Source: Campylorhamphus procurvoides (lineage: Eukaryota; Chordata; Aves; Passeriformes; Dendrocolaptidae). Taken from it: DNA of 64,000 nucleotides. The stretch spans positions 56,768-120,767 of the forward strand of contig WBMV01000261.1 of the NCBI GenBank assembly GCA_013396655.1. The letters are read 5' to 3'. The notes beneath the pieces are model-generated. The model saw only the letters and a list, made by a program, of their open reading frames with translations. It was not told the origin of the DNA and did no database searches. This document shows positions 8,481 to 22,200 of the stretch, piece by piece. The position numbers and the translations under genes were made by a program. Every line of letters starts with the position of its first letter. Within the stretch, counting starts at the first letter, position 1.

Positions 8481-11400
8481 CAGCTGGCAGCAGTGTTACC
8501 CATCTGAGAATGCTCTGACCTGGCTCGATGGGGCAGCAGCACCCACTGGTGGAAAGGAGCTTTGGGATGGGAGGAATTGAGCAGCCTCTGTGCCAGGGTG
8601 TTTGCACCAGCCCTGAGATTTAATAGCCCTGGATCTGCCCCTCCCTTTTCCTTTGGAGGAAAGTGCTTTCCCATGGGGACACTGTCCCTAAGGAGGATGG
8701 CACTGAACCCAGCTGAGCTGCACCCACCTGGCTGGGGCTGATTTGGGCTGTTTCCACCCAGCACCCCCAATTCCTGTTCCCACGTTCCTGCCAGGGACGG
8801 CACAAGGTGCATTGATATTCTTCAGATGTTTCCTCCACCAGGCACCATCTGTTTCCTGTCCTAACTATGACAGAACCACGGTGCTGGGCTGCTGTGACTC
8901 CTCTGTCACCAAAGGAGGACGAGTCTTTGCCCTTCCCCTCTCCCTGCCCAGCCTTCCCTTAGCCCTGGGGTGCTCTCAGTGCTCCATCCTTCTTTCTATG
9001 GGTGCCCAGCTCTTCTCCCACCACCCTCCTTCAGCCCCACTCTCAGGAAACACTGGCCTGGAGGTTTTTACAGCTTGCAAAGTGATTAAGCACTCCCTGC
9101 ACAGAGGAGCCAAATGAGGCCGGAGCGTGGGATCAGGGAGCGTTTTGCCGTGGAAATCAGCTCTGCCCTCCCCTTCTTGCTCTTTACTTACAGCCATCCC
9201 AGCCCAGCTCCTGACTGGAGGGCTCCCTCCCCTGCTTCCCTGCCCAGTGGTTCTCCATAAGCCTGCCCTGTGCTCCTGCTGGGAGGCTTAGGGAAGCATA
9301 TGCCAGTAAAGCTGGCAGCAGGAGGGACTGTGGGTAAGAAGGATCAGGCTCAGCTGTGAGGGGAGCCAGGATTCATTTCTCCATTCCTCCATGGCATCAG
9401 GTGGGCATCAGCCATGGAGCAAAGGCAGAGGGTCTGCCCTGGACAAGTGGGAGGATGAAGCTGAGGGGGATGATGCTGTTCTTCATCAGCCCCTCAGTTC
9501 ATGGCTGGGAACTCCAGGACACAGCTTCTCCCAGCCCATTCCTGTCACCCAGGACAGCTCAGTCCTTCCCCCATGGCTGCACTGCTGCAAAAGCTGTACT
9601 TCAGAGCTGTGTCCAGATGTGCAGGTGTCACCCCCCCTAGATGGAAGGAATTTTGTTCCCCAATAGCTTTTACTCCCATTCTTGCTGTGTGGCATCCAGC
9701 TGGCTCTCCCATCCCCTGCTTTGCCTGCCCAGGCTGCATCCCAAGAGATTTTGGGGTTTGCTGCCACCCAAACCTGCCTGGCTGTGAGCAGAGCTGCAGC
9801 TGCAGTAAGGTTGTGAGCCAGCAATTTAAGGCTTTGGTTCAGATTGGGATTCAAAGGTGTGTTTTTAGATCACATTATTTAGCTGAGGTGGCAGTGCCTG
9901 TGGAGAAGGAGGCTCAAGGAGGAGCCCATGCCAGGCACGTTGGGATGAGAGCTGAGTGATTCCTGTGTGATACAACCCAGGGATGTCATAGTGAGATAGG
10001 GTTAAACAGCATTTCACATCCTGATCCCTGAGCACTTGATGGTTTTGCCATTTAAAGGCCGTGCTCAGCTTGCTGGATTCTTGGATGGCTCCAGCAAAAG
10101 GCTTCCAACTATTCCCCAAGGATCCTCCTACATCCTGGTGAGATAAGGATCAGGAAGGGAAGGTCTCTCTGCAATCTCAGCTGTGGCTTTGAGCACAGAT
10201 TCTCTTTTCACTTTGGGGGCGGAGGGGAGGAGAACAAATTTGCTAGAAAAAAAATTATTTCTAAGTGACACACAGAAGAAAAAAAAATCCCACAACAATG
10301 ATCTTATGGTGTGAGTCAACAACAGCCAGGACTGCCTTTGTTCTGGTGGGGCTGTATAACACTGGCAGGGAAGAGAAGGCAGCCTCCTTGAAGGAGAACT
10401 CCTTGGAGTGCCCTGCCTGCGACCCCAGTCAGGGTTTGGGGGTCCTGGTTTCCCCCCAAGCCTGTGCTCACACAGTGTCACAGTGCCCCAGCCACAGCTG
10501 CCCTCATTGCTTTGAGGCACCAACATCCCACATCTCATTCCTCTTTCCTTACATCCCAGCAGCTTCTGCTCTTGTGCCAGGAGGTGTGGAGGAGGCTTTT
10601 TTTTTCTGGGACTTTAAAATTTTATCTTTACTTTATAGGGGAAAAAAAAAGGCAACTCATAAACCAAGGTTTCAAGTGTTGAGGACTGTCCTGGCTCTTC
10701 CCTGCCTGGGAAGGAAGTAAAAGCAAAACAGAGAGAGGATGTGAATGTGGAGCAGGATCACATCTGGTGTGACAGAGTGATTGTGGCAGGCCAGAATGAG
10801 AGGCTGGAGCCTGGCACGGGTGACCAGTGTTGTGTCACTCTGTGCCTCAGTTTCCCCATCCATGGCAAGAGGAGGGTCAGTCTGGTCTTGACAGAGCTGG
10901 GAAGGGCTGGACAGGAGCAGGGCCCTTTTGGTTTCCCCTGAGACTCCCCATTTGGGATTGTTTCACCTGCCCCTGCATGTGCAGGCACAGTGATGTTAGA
11001 AAACCACTGTCGGTACTTCTCACAGATGGGGAAACCTGAGGAAACCTCTCCCTTGGCACAAACACAGCTGTGCTGAAAGGCAAAGTTCACTGCCCTTAGA
11101 AATGTGGATTTGGTTCCAAAGATGATTTCAACCACTGTCAAGAGCAAATTGTCAGCAGAGAATCAGATCTGGAAAGCTCTTCTTCCCTTCCACATCCCGT
11201 TCCCTGCGCTTGAACCGTGCTGGAAATCGGATTCTCCTGGTGACTCCCCAGCGTGTTTGCAACAGCCAGAGAAGGCGCAAAAGCCTATTTGCTGCTGACT
11301 GCTCTCCAGTGCAACAGCAGGGCAGAGCCTCAGCCTTGGCTGGTCCTGAAAGTTATTTAAAGCAGAGCAGGGAGTGTGTGGAGTGCTGAGCTGGGTCAGC

Positions 11401-13581
11401 ACGGCAGGGGCTGGAACTGGCAGATGGTGCTGAAAGATGTGACGGTGCCTGGTGGTGGATGGAGCCCCCAGACTCTGCTCCCATGGCCCCCTGACCCTCG
11501 GCATCTCTGCTCCAAACCCTGCACCACCAGCACATGCAGCCCATGACATGTGTGACCCCAGCCCCTGGGACAGCCTGAGCCCACGGTGTCACAGTGAGAG
11601 ACATCAGGGTGGAAATAAAGCATTAATGTCACAAGGACTGCAGGTAAACTGCATGGCTGGCATTCCCTCAGCATCTGAATCCCTTCGAGACAGCAGTCTG
11701 TGCTTTGCCTGGTTTCTCAAGCAGCACATGTGGTGACCTCGGTGTTCCCAACAAGGACAGCCCATCCCTCCTCTGGGAGTGGGACAACCCAGGGCACTGA
11801 GCACCCCCTGGCAGCCTGAGGATGGCAGCAAACGTGGCCCCAAACTCTCTTCTAGCTGAGCAGGGCGACTGCCAGGAGTGGGTTTCACCTCTCAGCTGCC
11901 TTTGGAAGAGCTTTGCTCCTTTTAAGTCCAAGGGCCCGGTAAAGCTCCCTGCAGCAGCTGTCTCCATGTATGGGGATGGCATCCCTTCCTGGGATGGCAT
12001 CCCTTCCTGGGAGCTGCTCACCAGCTGCCTGGCTGTTCTCTGTGGGCACAGCCACACATTTACACTGCCCCGAGATGCTGCTCCAGAGCTGAAACCTGCG
12101 CCCAGCAAACACCGAGAACCGGCACGACACGCTCCCCATGTGGTTTTGCTCGGCTGGATTGTGTGGCTTTGGATTTCAAACCTCCCGAAACCTTGGGAGT
12201 GAGTGTGTGTGTGTGTTTGCTCTCCTGGCTCGGCTCGCTGGGGAGAGCAGAGCCCGTGTAGGAGGGAGATGGGGCTGTCAAACCAGTATGGCTCGGTGGG
12301 TTTGCCCAGCAGGGGCTGGGACAGGCTGGGATGCAGCTCTGGAACAGCTCCTGCTTGTCAGCTCTTGGAATTCCAGCTACAAACGGGGCAGGAACACAGG
12401 GACAGATGATAGTTTTGTGTGTCTTAACATTAATTGTGTTGTAATTGGAGTTTTTTCCAGTGTTCTTCGGGTGTGGCTGTGGAGGGGGTGAAGGGCACAG
12501 CAGTTGACCCTGTGTGATGCCAACTCTGCTCCCACACGTGGCAATGACCTTTCCCAGCCCATGGGAGCAGCGATTCCTCCTGGTTATCCAGCTCTTTGAC
12601 CTGGACTGTTCCCCTCTCTCAAAGCACCTGGGGCTGTGAATGCACCGTGCCATGCTGTGTTTTCTCTGCTGACTTGGGAAATGCAGCTTTTTGGAATATT
12701 TTCCTCCCAGAGCTGCTTTTCCAAGTTGTTGCAGAGCACACAGATGTATTACCCAGCAGGTGGTGGCAGTTTTGAGCTGTCACCTCCCGGGTATGATGAG
12801 AGGAAATCACCTCTCAGTTTCAGTTTCACAGCCTTCCTGCCTGGCTTTGTCACCCCTGGCAGGTGACAGCAGAGCCAGGATCCCACAGAGCACACCCACC
12901 ACCTCCAAGGACTCTCCTGCACAGCACAGAACTTCCCATCCTCGCTCTTCCCTGGAGATTGTTTTAAAATCCCATGAAAATAGCACAAAATAAATCCTGG
13001 GGAGATGAAAGGCAGTTCTGAGCTGGCAAGAGGTTCTTTAGAGAGGCTCTATTTACACAAAGTCTCTGGCTGACAGGAGAGAAACTGTTTTGACGTTTTA
13101 TAAACTCTTCCACTGATAATTTTGCATCTAAGTATGGAAAGGCTGGGGGAGGCAGGACGGGCTGAAACACCAAAGCCAAGGCCCTGAGCTCTCTTCCCAG
13201 CTCTTATTTTTGATCACCAGCAAGTTATTTCACTGCAGTGGACTGCAAAAGCAGCCTTTCTCTGAAAGGAGAAAGGGAGGAAAGTGCTGTTACCCAGGCA
13301 CCTGGCACAGGCAGCACCCACTGCTGCCACTGCCCTCCCTCACCTCAGGGCTTCAGGACACGGGGTGTAAACCCCATTTAGCAGCTTCTCCAGATCAGTT
13401 TCTCTCCAACAGGGCTTCAGTGGACACTGCCTGAAATGTGTGGCTCTAACATCAACCACAGCAACTGTATGTGCTTGATACGGGCTCAGAATTTAGAATG
13501 TTTACTGGCATCTTAGGCTACAAATTTCCTGGATTAAATGAATATTACCATGGCATTTCTAAGAACATTTTGGGGTTGTCC
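8481..13581. other. Intergenic, no gene seen
   Basis: Many overlapping short frames occur on both strands, as expected for GC-rich non-coding DNA, but none shows a family motif or paired splice sites. A 20-bp unit (GGGATGGCATCCCTTCCT) is repeated twice at about 11974-12011, and a short GT run lies near 12200. Confidence 0.55.
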
Positions 13582-13657
13582 TGTGTAGGGTCAGGAGACG
13601 GACCTTGATGATCCTTGTGGGTCTCTTCCAGCTCAGGATATTCTATGATTCTATGAA
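13582..13657 (+). mobile_element. CR1 LINE 3' end
   Basis: The text GATGATCCTTGTGGGTCTCT, then CCAGCTCAGGATATTC and TATGATTCTATGA, is the CR1 3' terminus with its ATTCTATG microsatellite tail. Only the last ~75 bp remain, which is typical of heavily 5'-truncated CR1. Confidence 0.85.
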
Positions 13658-14945
13658 TATCTTGCTGTAATTTATTTATGAAACATGACTCACTCTCTGA
13701 CTGGCATTCATGGCCAAATTCATCATTGTCAGCGTAACTACTTGTAGTGGGGGGAGCTTGTATTTCCTCTGGATGTCTTTCAAGTGCTTTTTTCCTGCCT
13801 TTATTTCCCTAATCAAACCAAGACCTTATTTATAGTACTGCCATTTCTGTCAGGGTAAGCCCAGAGTGGCCCCAATGGCTTAACAGGATTTATTTACTCC
13901 AGATTTCCATGGGTGTAGTGAACAGAGGGATTTGGTCCTGTGGCCCCAGTAATCCTCTTGGAGGTGGAAGGAGAGGCTTTCCCCTGAGGAACAGGAATTC
14001 CAAATGAACAAATGAAACCCCACAGGCCCTTTTGGAGGGGAAGGAGTGGGTGGCTCCAAACCAGAGAGGTGAGTGGGGTGTCCACAGGGCTGGTGCTCCC
14101 ATGTCCTGTGTCCCCAGTCCCCCATTCAGGCTTGCACACCTTGTTGGTGCCTCCAGTTTGAGCTCTGCAGGGAAATTCAGTCCTGTTTGATAATACAACA
14201 TGTTGGGTCTGGGAGCAGAGAAGGAACGAGGGAGGCTCAGTGCCCATCTCACACTGTCACACAGAAACAGCCTCCTGGGACACAGAACAAAGGAAAGAAA
14301 GCCTTTGGGTCTTTATTTGATCCAAGATGCTGCTGAAAACAAACCATTTTCCAGGGAAATGGTCCTGGGAGGTGCCTGGAGTCCCCCTGAGGGCTCAGCT
14401 CCACGCCAGAGCAGCCTCCACCAACAGGAAGATGAGCTGGAAGCAGCCAGACTCTAGCAGGGTCCAGGTTTACCAGGGAAGCTCCTTAGGAAGGAAGCAT
14501 TGTTTATACCATTTTATTTTTAAGGTTATATATATTTGGATCCAACCTTTTGCATGCTGTGCTGGACAGCAGAAACTGAAGCCTCTTTAACTCAGAGATG
14601 TCATTTGGTTCCTTAGTAAAAAAAGGGATTCATTTTTCTTTACAGCAAAATGCACACCTCTCATTGCAGTAGAAAACAGTTTTGTTAATGACACCCATTG
14701 CCAAGATTGCTGCCCTGATTTGGGAGAAATAAATTGTCCCTAAACACTTGCTCTAAGTTTTGGGGCCTCATACTGATGTATCTGGAGTTTGCCCATAAAA
14801 TTTGTCAGCGCTGCAGGACTCACAACACACTTAACTCTACAGTGGAAAGGAATTTAAACTGGCTAAATAATAACACCACACTCGTTACTGGTGTGAGAAT
14901 GAGATTTAGTGCCTATTTGTCCCTTCCAACCCATGCCTGTCTATG
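13658..14945. other. Intergenic, no gene seen
   Basis: I see no repeats, RNA genes or supported coding sequence. Overlapping frames at 13880-14252 are mutual shadows without recognisable protein features. Confidence 0.5.
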
Positions 14946-15310
14946 ATTCAAATATATAAATAGACGTATTTTTATAGATATTTATATAAAAATGTTCCTA
15001 TATATACTATTATAATACAGATTATATAATTTATTATATTACACATCACTATATAATAATGTATAATAATATACTGTCTTATATAATATATTATTATATC
15101 TAATGTATATATAATTTACTATATGATCATAATACAACTCATGCATTTCTATTCTATTCTATTCTATTCTATTCTATTCTATTCTATTCTATTCATAAAT
15201 TATTATATAAAATTGACAATATTATAATTACATATATACTATATATACTATTTATTATACTATATATACACACTATACTCTCTCTATGCTATACTGTATA
15301 TATATACACA
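14946..15310. repeat. AT-rich block with TATA-type dinucleotide runs
   Basis: About 360 bp is almost entirely A and T with many short self-complementary TATATA/TTATAA stretches, and the block encloses the ATTCT array. Such blocks can form cruciforms or act as unwinding elements; that activity is inference. Confidence 0.85.
15147..15194. repeat. (ATTCT)n pentanucleotide microsatellite, about 9-10 units
   Basis: An uninterrupted ATTCT array of roughly 48 bp lies inside the AT-rich block. The same pentanucleotide unit expands in human ATXN10 (SCA10), but here it is intergenic and short. It could have grown from a CR1-type ATTCTATG tail, although no CR1 body is attached. Confidence 0.95.
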
Positions 15311-15656
15311 CAGTGGGGAGAAGGGCAGCACCCAGAGCACACAGAGCCCTCCCCAAGCACTGCCTCCTGCCCACCAACATGTGTTTGCTTTCCTTATCTC
15401 GTGGGAGTTGAATTTGTGGAGGAAATCCTGTCCCCTCGTGCCTGCCTGGCAGGGGCACTGCCTCCTGCAGTCATTAGGGCAGGGAGGATGTCCAGGGCAG
15501 CCCCGTTACCACCAGCCTGCCAAGCCAAGGGTAGATAAACCCCGGTTACCCAGGGCAAACAGTGCAATCAGCTCTTGGAGTACCCACCTTGTTCTGCCAC
15601 CCAAACCCCCTGCCCACATGGTACCACTTCCCCAGGTGGATGTGTCAAAGCTGCAA

Positions 15657-15713
15657 CAGGAGCTGGACTCAATGATCCTTGTGGGTTCTTTCCAGTCGGG
15701 ATGTTTTATGGCT
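15657..15713 (+). mobile_element. CR1 LINE 3' end fragment
   Basis: GGACTCAATGATCCTTGTGG, then TTCTTTCCAGTCGGGAT and TTTATGG, matches the CR1 3' terminal region, as at 13582, without an extended ATTCTATG tail. Confidence 0.8.
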
Positions 15714-18700
15714 CTCCGACTCAATTAGCTCATTTTCAGAGCCAGAGAATGAGAGGATGGAGAGGAGAGATGAGCAGAGGAGGTGCTGGGAGTGCTGGGA
15801 GCGCGGCAGCAGCACGGGGTGGTGACAGGAGCCATCAGCCAGAACCTGTCAGTCTGGAATGCAGCACCTCACCACAACACACGGCACAGGCAGTGCAACA
15901 AGTGATTAAATGCCCTGATAGCTCTGCGGTTTCTGTAGCTCTGGAAATGCAAGTGCAGATTTCTGTCATTAAGGTAACCCCAAGGACTGGCCCCCATCAC
16001 CCCACGGGCTCAGCAAACATCCTGGTTTAGCAAACAGGGCTGCAGTTTTTGGCAGACTTTTGGGCTGTTTTGAGTAAAAGGGAGATGTGGCAGATAAACA
16101 CCCTCATCCCTGGCATGGCTGTTCCTTGAGAGAACAGCCCTGGGAGCACAGCTTCATCCCACACCTCCCACCAGGGATGTACCACCCCAGGGACCTGCTC
16201 CTCGCTGGCTCTGCCTGATGGTTGGAGCAGGGCTCAATCCAGCATCCACCCACCTATTTTTGGGGGAAGCCAAGAAACTCGGTGATCTAAAGCCCTGCTG
16301 CCTGCCCTCACACTGTCAGGTTGGGTGCTGTGGGGTCAGTGGTCCAGGCTTTTTCCCCCACACCTGGCTAAATGCTGATCCAGCTTTAGTCCATGACTTC
16401 TTAAGCTCCACCACAGTCAGGACTACACCCACACCATCATCACGGTCAGTACGGGAGTCTGTCCTTTCCCTGTCCTTTCCAAGTGGACACGCCTTTGGAA
16501 AGCTGGAGGTTTTGGTGACAAATGGAGAAGGAAACTGAAGTGCTGTCTATGGGAACAAATGGCTGCGTGTGTTTTGAAGGCTTGTGAGCTGAAGGAAAAG
16601 ATCTTGAAGGTTTTGCACATTAATGTGGCGAGAGGAGCTGCTGTCCATGCACTTGGTCACAAAGCAGTGCCAGCTGTGGCCTGAACCAGGGTAAAGCTTC
16701 CTTCTCAGAGACACACACTGAACCAGTCCTGCTGCAGTGGGAGCTCAGACTCAGTACAGCCTTCCTTGTATTGTGGAAATTGTTACCAAACTGCTTGTGG
16801 GCAAGAATCCATTTCCCACCTTCTGGGCTCAGTTATTAGCCCTGCAAACCCAAGCCCAGGTGACCCGTGAGGGGAGAGGCTGCAGCTCCCTGGCCTGGCT
16901 GTGCTTTGCTTGGGATGCCCAGGATGGAGAACAGCCCTCACCAGGCAGGGGACAGAGGGGTCCCCGGGGCTGGCAGTGCCAGCAGAGGGGCTGGATGGAG
17001 CTGCATGGAGTGGATGGAGCCGGCTGGGCTGAGGCTCCCTGCAAACCATCTGCTGCCTTTCTCACATCAGATGCAACTGTTTTATCCTTGCTCATTTCTA
17101 TTGCTAAACACTGCCTGGGAGACGAGCTATTTTCAAACGCATCTGCTGTTATTTATGCAAACACTTTCCCTCCGAAGGGCAACAGAGGAAAGTGTTGAAA
17201 AGCAAAGCACCCCCAAATGTTTTGAGGATGTAATTGAAATTTTCCGCTGGGGATGCTGCTCGGGAGCTACAGACACCATGGCTCATCTTTGGGGGAGTTT
17301 GCCCCTTCCTGTGGTCTTTAGCTCAGAAAGGCAGAGCTGTGTGTGCTTGCCATGGGTGCCTGGCCCTCCAGAGCCAGGCAGCACCAACCCCCTGCCCAGG
17401 GATCCCATGGGCAGACACCTCAGGAGGGCTGGAGAAACATGAGCAAGACATTCAGCCCTTACTCAGGCACAGTTTCCAGTCAACTGAGTCATAACTGGAG
17501 TGGAAGTGACTCACGATGTGCTGAGGAGGCAACAGCTGACTCTGGGGATGAATTCCCTTGGATGGGGGCTGTGATACGCTGCCCAAAAGGACAGAGGGTG
17601 ACTGGACTGGGAGGGGAACATCTCAGCACAGGCTGTGACAAGACACAAGTGCCTCGTGCCCCCTCTTATTCAGCATTTGGTTTACTCTGACCATGAAGTA
17701 ACAGCCTTTCTGCAGGAGAATTGCTGCTCTTCCCGAGGCCATAGTGTAAAGCTGGGATTATTCCCTTGTGTGCAGGAAGCAAGCAGGAAACAAAGAGTGC
17801 TTTCTACAGTCTAAGTGTTATTGTAATTGTAATTATAGTGGAGCAACTAATAAAAGAGCTGAGGAGCAGCCTCTCTTGAAACAGCTGGTTTAAGACAAGC
17901 TCCCGCTAACACCTGAAAGCAGGAGGGGTAAGAGATGCTGGAGCATCTCCAAGGCTATGGGAGGATTAAATCCACTTAGGACAGCAGAGCAGCACTAATT
18001 GGAAACACACATCTCTTATCCAGCTACAGGTGAGTTCATTATTACCTCCCTGATGTCTCTACAAACCCTGTCCTGCAGCCTGCCCTGGGTGTGCTGCTGG
18101 CCTGGGGCTTGGCTGAGGGCACAGGAGTGTCTGGAGACCTGTGGTTCCTGCCATGTCTAATCCCTGGATGAGACCAGCTATCCCCTGGGAGGGGTCAGGA
18201 ACAGGTAATGAAGGAATTCTGTGGATTTTAAACTTATTGAATTAGACTTTCTCTCACTTCAATATATATGATATTTAATTTCAAGGTCAAGTTTGTCTCA
18301 TTGTGTGGCTACAAGCAAACCTACATAGTCAAAGCAGGAGAGTCTCTGACTTTCTTCAGTAGTTAAAATCAGTTTTTATTTTATGTCTGTGGTGGGTTTT
18401 TTGCCCAATTCTTCCTTATACTAGATTGGCTGAATTTTACAAAATAAAAGTAGGAAAATGGAAGGTACATCTGTCCTGTCTGGCAGCAGAGGGTGAGGTC
18501 TGGTACCTGGGTGACACACAGGCACCACCCAGCCATGGGCTGAGTGAGTTCCTGACTCCCAAGTGCTGCACAGGAAGAAGTTGGGTAATAGCAGAAAATA
18601 CGTGGTTGCAGCTGCCTTTGAGCAGAGAGCACAGTTTGTCAGCTGAAAGAATAACACTTGTTATTGCTTGTGTTGAGCTCTGCTGCCCCAGTTTTTCCTG

Positions 18701-19122
18701 CTTGACTCTCTGCCTCTCCCAGCAATGGCTGTGCAGGGATCAGGGAACTTCAGTCCCCTCTCATTTCTCTTTGTCTGCTCTGTTATGTGGGTCTCTGTGG
18801 AGATGCCACCCAGACCCTGCAGGTACCTTTGTTGGAGGATTTGTCAAATACCCTAAAAATGACATGCTCTGTTCCCATGAGCTCCTGTGATGTGTGTGAA
18901 TCCTGGGTTGTGCTGCATGGCCTTGTAGGGCCCTTGCCTGGGGTAAATCACTCTCCTTTTCATGGATGAGTGAAATATTTTGTTGTTGTCTCTCTCACTT
19001 TGGCTGGCACAAACAAGAGGCAGGTGACTTTCTGCTTGGCCATGGGGTAGGACTGCTGTGGTGTTTCCCTTTTGCAGGTACCCATGTTCACAAACACACA
19101 GGGAGGAGGAATAAAACACCCT
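15714..19122. other. Intergenic, no gene seen
   Basis: The longest frames (16737-17442, overlapping on + and -) have no domain features and shadow one another. A stretch at about 17805-18060 is AT-rich with homeodomain-type TAATTA/TAATTG motifs and could be regulatory, but this cannot be decided from one sequence. Confidence 0.5.
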
Positions 19123-19251
19123 GGAAATGTTCCAGGCCAGGTTGGATGGGGCTTGGAGCAACCTGGGCTAGTGGAAAGTGCCCTTGCCCATGGCAGGGGG
19201 TGGGATGGGATGAGCTTCAAGGTCTCATTGCACCCAAACCATTCTATGATC
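19123..19251 (+). mobile_element. CR1 LINE 3' fragment
   Basis: The plus-strand CR1 terminal block reads CCAGGTTGGATGGGGCTTGG, then AGCAACCTGGGCTAGTGG and CCCATGGCAGGGGGTGGGAT, ending ACCCAAACCATTCTATGAT. Confidence 0.92.
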
Positions 19252-22200
19252 AGTAGCTGGAGAAAGTCCCTGGGCAAAGGGTGTGCAGGCAATACATCCT
19301 CCCACTTCCTCACCAGAGAAAAGCCAAGTTTCCTTCCCACTGAAAGGTTGCTTCTGTAAAAATGATGCAAACCTCCCCATCACCCTCTCCAATTCCCTCC
19401 TGCATTTCCACTTGGTCAGATGCTCCATGCAGGTACGAGCTGCTGCTGCAGATCCCACCCCAAGCTGGGACCATCTCCCATGGTGTGTCTCAGCTTCTGA
19501 AAGACAAAATCACCCCTCCCACCCAAAAATAGGCACAGAAAAATTGCAGCTCTCTGCCATGAGCAGACTGGCTGTGCAGTGAGGAGGTGTACAAATAACA
19601 GATTGCTGGGAAGACTAATTCAAATATAGTCCCACCACCACCCCCTGTGATTAAAGCCAGGAGAGGTGCACAGGCTCCTGTCTCTGCTCCTGGTTTAGCT
19701 CTCCAAGGGTCATTTCCTTGCCAACAGGCTCCTCTGGTAGTAAATGCCAGGCTGCTACAGCTTTGGACAAGTTAATTCTTGCTTGCAGAAAGCAAATATT
19801 AAAGGCAGCCCATTATGTTGCTATCAGACTGAAAAATGGGAATCCCTGTGTATGACAAGAAGCAGTTCCCTGCCATAGCTGAGCAGAGGGAAGTGGGATT
19901 TGTGCTTCCTTCCCCTGTGAGTTTCACAGCCTCCTATGATATTTATAAAATCCTTGAACCAGAAACCCCTATGAGTGTCTGCCTTTCTCCTGACTCTGCA
20001 GGATTGCAGACACCAGACTGACTCCAGGCTTTCCTGGCATCCTTGCAGGGTAGGGAAATGTTTGTGAAGCTGCACAAGAAGCCTCCATCCTATGTCCCTC
20101 TCAAAGTGACAGTCACAAAGGAGGAAAGCCCAGGTGCTTTGGATAAAAGGAGCCCTATTCCTGTCTCCTCACCCTGTCTGCAGTCCCTGTGCTCCCAGCT
20201 GGGACATCTTTTGGGCTCAGACCTGGAAAGTACCTCAGTGTTTGCAGCTCCCAGTTGGGATTCAGCCCTCCCTGTGTTTTCAGGCAACTTTAATGATACT
20301 GGATGAACTGGGAGAGGAGAACAGTCACAGCACTGCTGCCTCAGGGCTGGAGCTCATGGAAAAGCCAGTCCAGGCTTTCCTTTTGGAAACCTGTTAGACC
20401 TTTTTGTGGAGAGCTGCCTTGGGACCAGCCATCCCTCCCCAGATTCCACACCTCCCACCTCATCTGCCTAATTACCTGGTAGCTTCACCCAGCAGACAGT
20501 GGGCATGGAGAAACCAGGTCTGCTGCAGTCTGAGGAGGGAGGGGGCTGTCAGCAGGGCAGTCTGGTCCTGTCTGCTCTGGGAACAGGCTTTGGAGCTCCC
20601 CTGCCTCCCTCCATGGGATGCTGGTGTGTTACCTGATCCTCCCCCATCAGATCCATGGCAAGGACAGGGCACCCTGCAGAGTGTGGGATGAGGGCTGGAG
20701 GAGGGAGGGGAGCTGTGTGCTCACTGACCCTGCACCGACGGGAGGTGCTGGCACTGATGTGGGCACTCGCTGTTAATTACACCATTAAGTCATTACTCCT
20801 AATGATACCCCGCAATCTCTCATCTGTAAAGAAAATATTATGTTTGCACTTCAAAAGACTGGGTTGAGGTCTCTTTCCCCCTCTGATTATTTCATGGCTA
20901 TAGTTTAAAAAGCTATTATTGTAAGTTGTGCACTCGGGCCAGGACTGTCATGCAGTCAGCACCTTTATTCTAACAACTAGAGCAATAAAATAATGTGTTA
21001 TTACCCTGCACGGTGTCAAATACCCTTCCATTTACTCTCCAGCCCTCTGATTCTATCAGCCAGGAATCCAAGGTCATTATGCAATCACAGATTGTTTCTG
21101 AATTTCATTAAATCAGCAAATGGGCCTTAGCTAGATATTTACATCTGCTGAACTTGTGGTAATTTATCCAATTGGGCAATTATTATTTTGGAATAAAAGA
21201 AGTCCTGAGGGATTATGCTTCATTTTAATTTTCCTGCAGAAATCTCAGTGAAACCCCTGCAACTTGGCTGCAAAACCAGGTGAAAAACTGCAATCCTGCT
21301 GCAGGTTTTGGGGATAAATAACAACGTTTTTCCTTCAGTCTTTCACTGTTGCTGCATACCAGGAAAAGGAGAGTGAAATAGTGGCACAATTCAATATCAA
21401 TGGATTTGCATTGGAAAGCTTAGAAAAGACATTACTGTGGCAACTCATATATAACTTTAAGGGTTGTGCTAGATGACAATATTTATTTATAAAACTGCAG
21501 TGTGAAAGGTCACTGGATTTCTTGGGCTGTGTCCAGGACATTCCAGGTTGTATCCTGTGTGACAGGATGTAGAGAATCAATTCTCTTTGCTTTATCACCT
21601 TGTGCTGTTGTCCAGGTGGTGTGGAGTAGAAATCCGTGGTTTGGGGCTGTCAGAAGGTTTCCTCCACTCCAGGCAGGTGTGGGTGATGTCAGTGACACTG
21701 TGGACATCCCTGAAATAATGGGATTTGTTACAAATTGGGAAATGCACTGAGGGAGAGACAAGGTGTGGACACGGGATTTAACACCCTGTTGACAGACTGG
21801 ATTTGCTGACGGGCAATCCACTGTTGTACAAGAGATAAAGGAGTGAAACAGGCTCTGTCTGTGGGGCTGCTGAAGGAGGGCAGAATTTGGGGCTGGGAGA
21901 AACAAAGCTCTGGTTTTATTCCCTGTTGGACTCATTAGGAAAAGTGCCCCTGATTGCAGCTGAACTTGGACCTCTTTCTCCTTCTCTTCTAATCATTTCC
22001 TAACCAGGTTCAGACTCATCCAGATCTAATTTCATGTACTTGCAAAGCCTGACTCGGCAATAAATGTTATCAGCTTCCACTCAAACCTGCAGAAAATGGG
22101 GAAAAAAGTCACCCTTCCCACACCAGACAGCAAACAGGAGCCTTGTCTTGCTGAGTCAGGCCCTGAGTGTGCCTGGACCCTCATTGTTTTGAAACTTAAA

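Noticed and set aside
16737..17442. Two overlapping frames of 153 and 191 codons
   Set aside because: Composition follows local GC-rich DNA, both frames and the antisense are open, and there are no motifs or splice partners.
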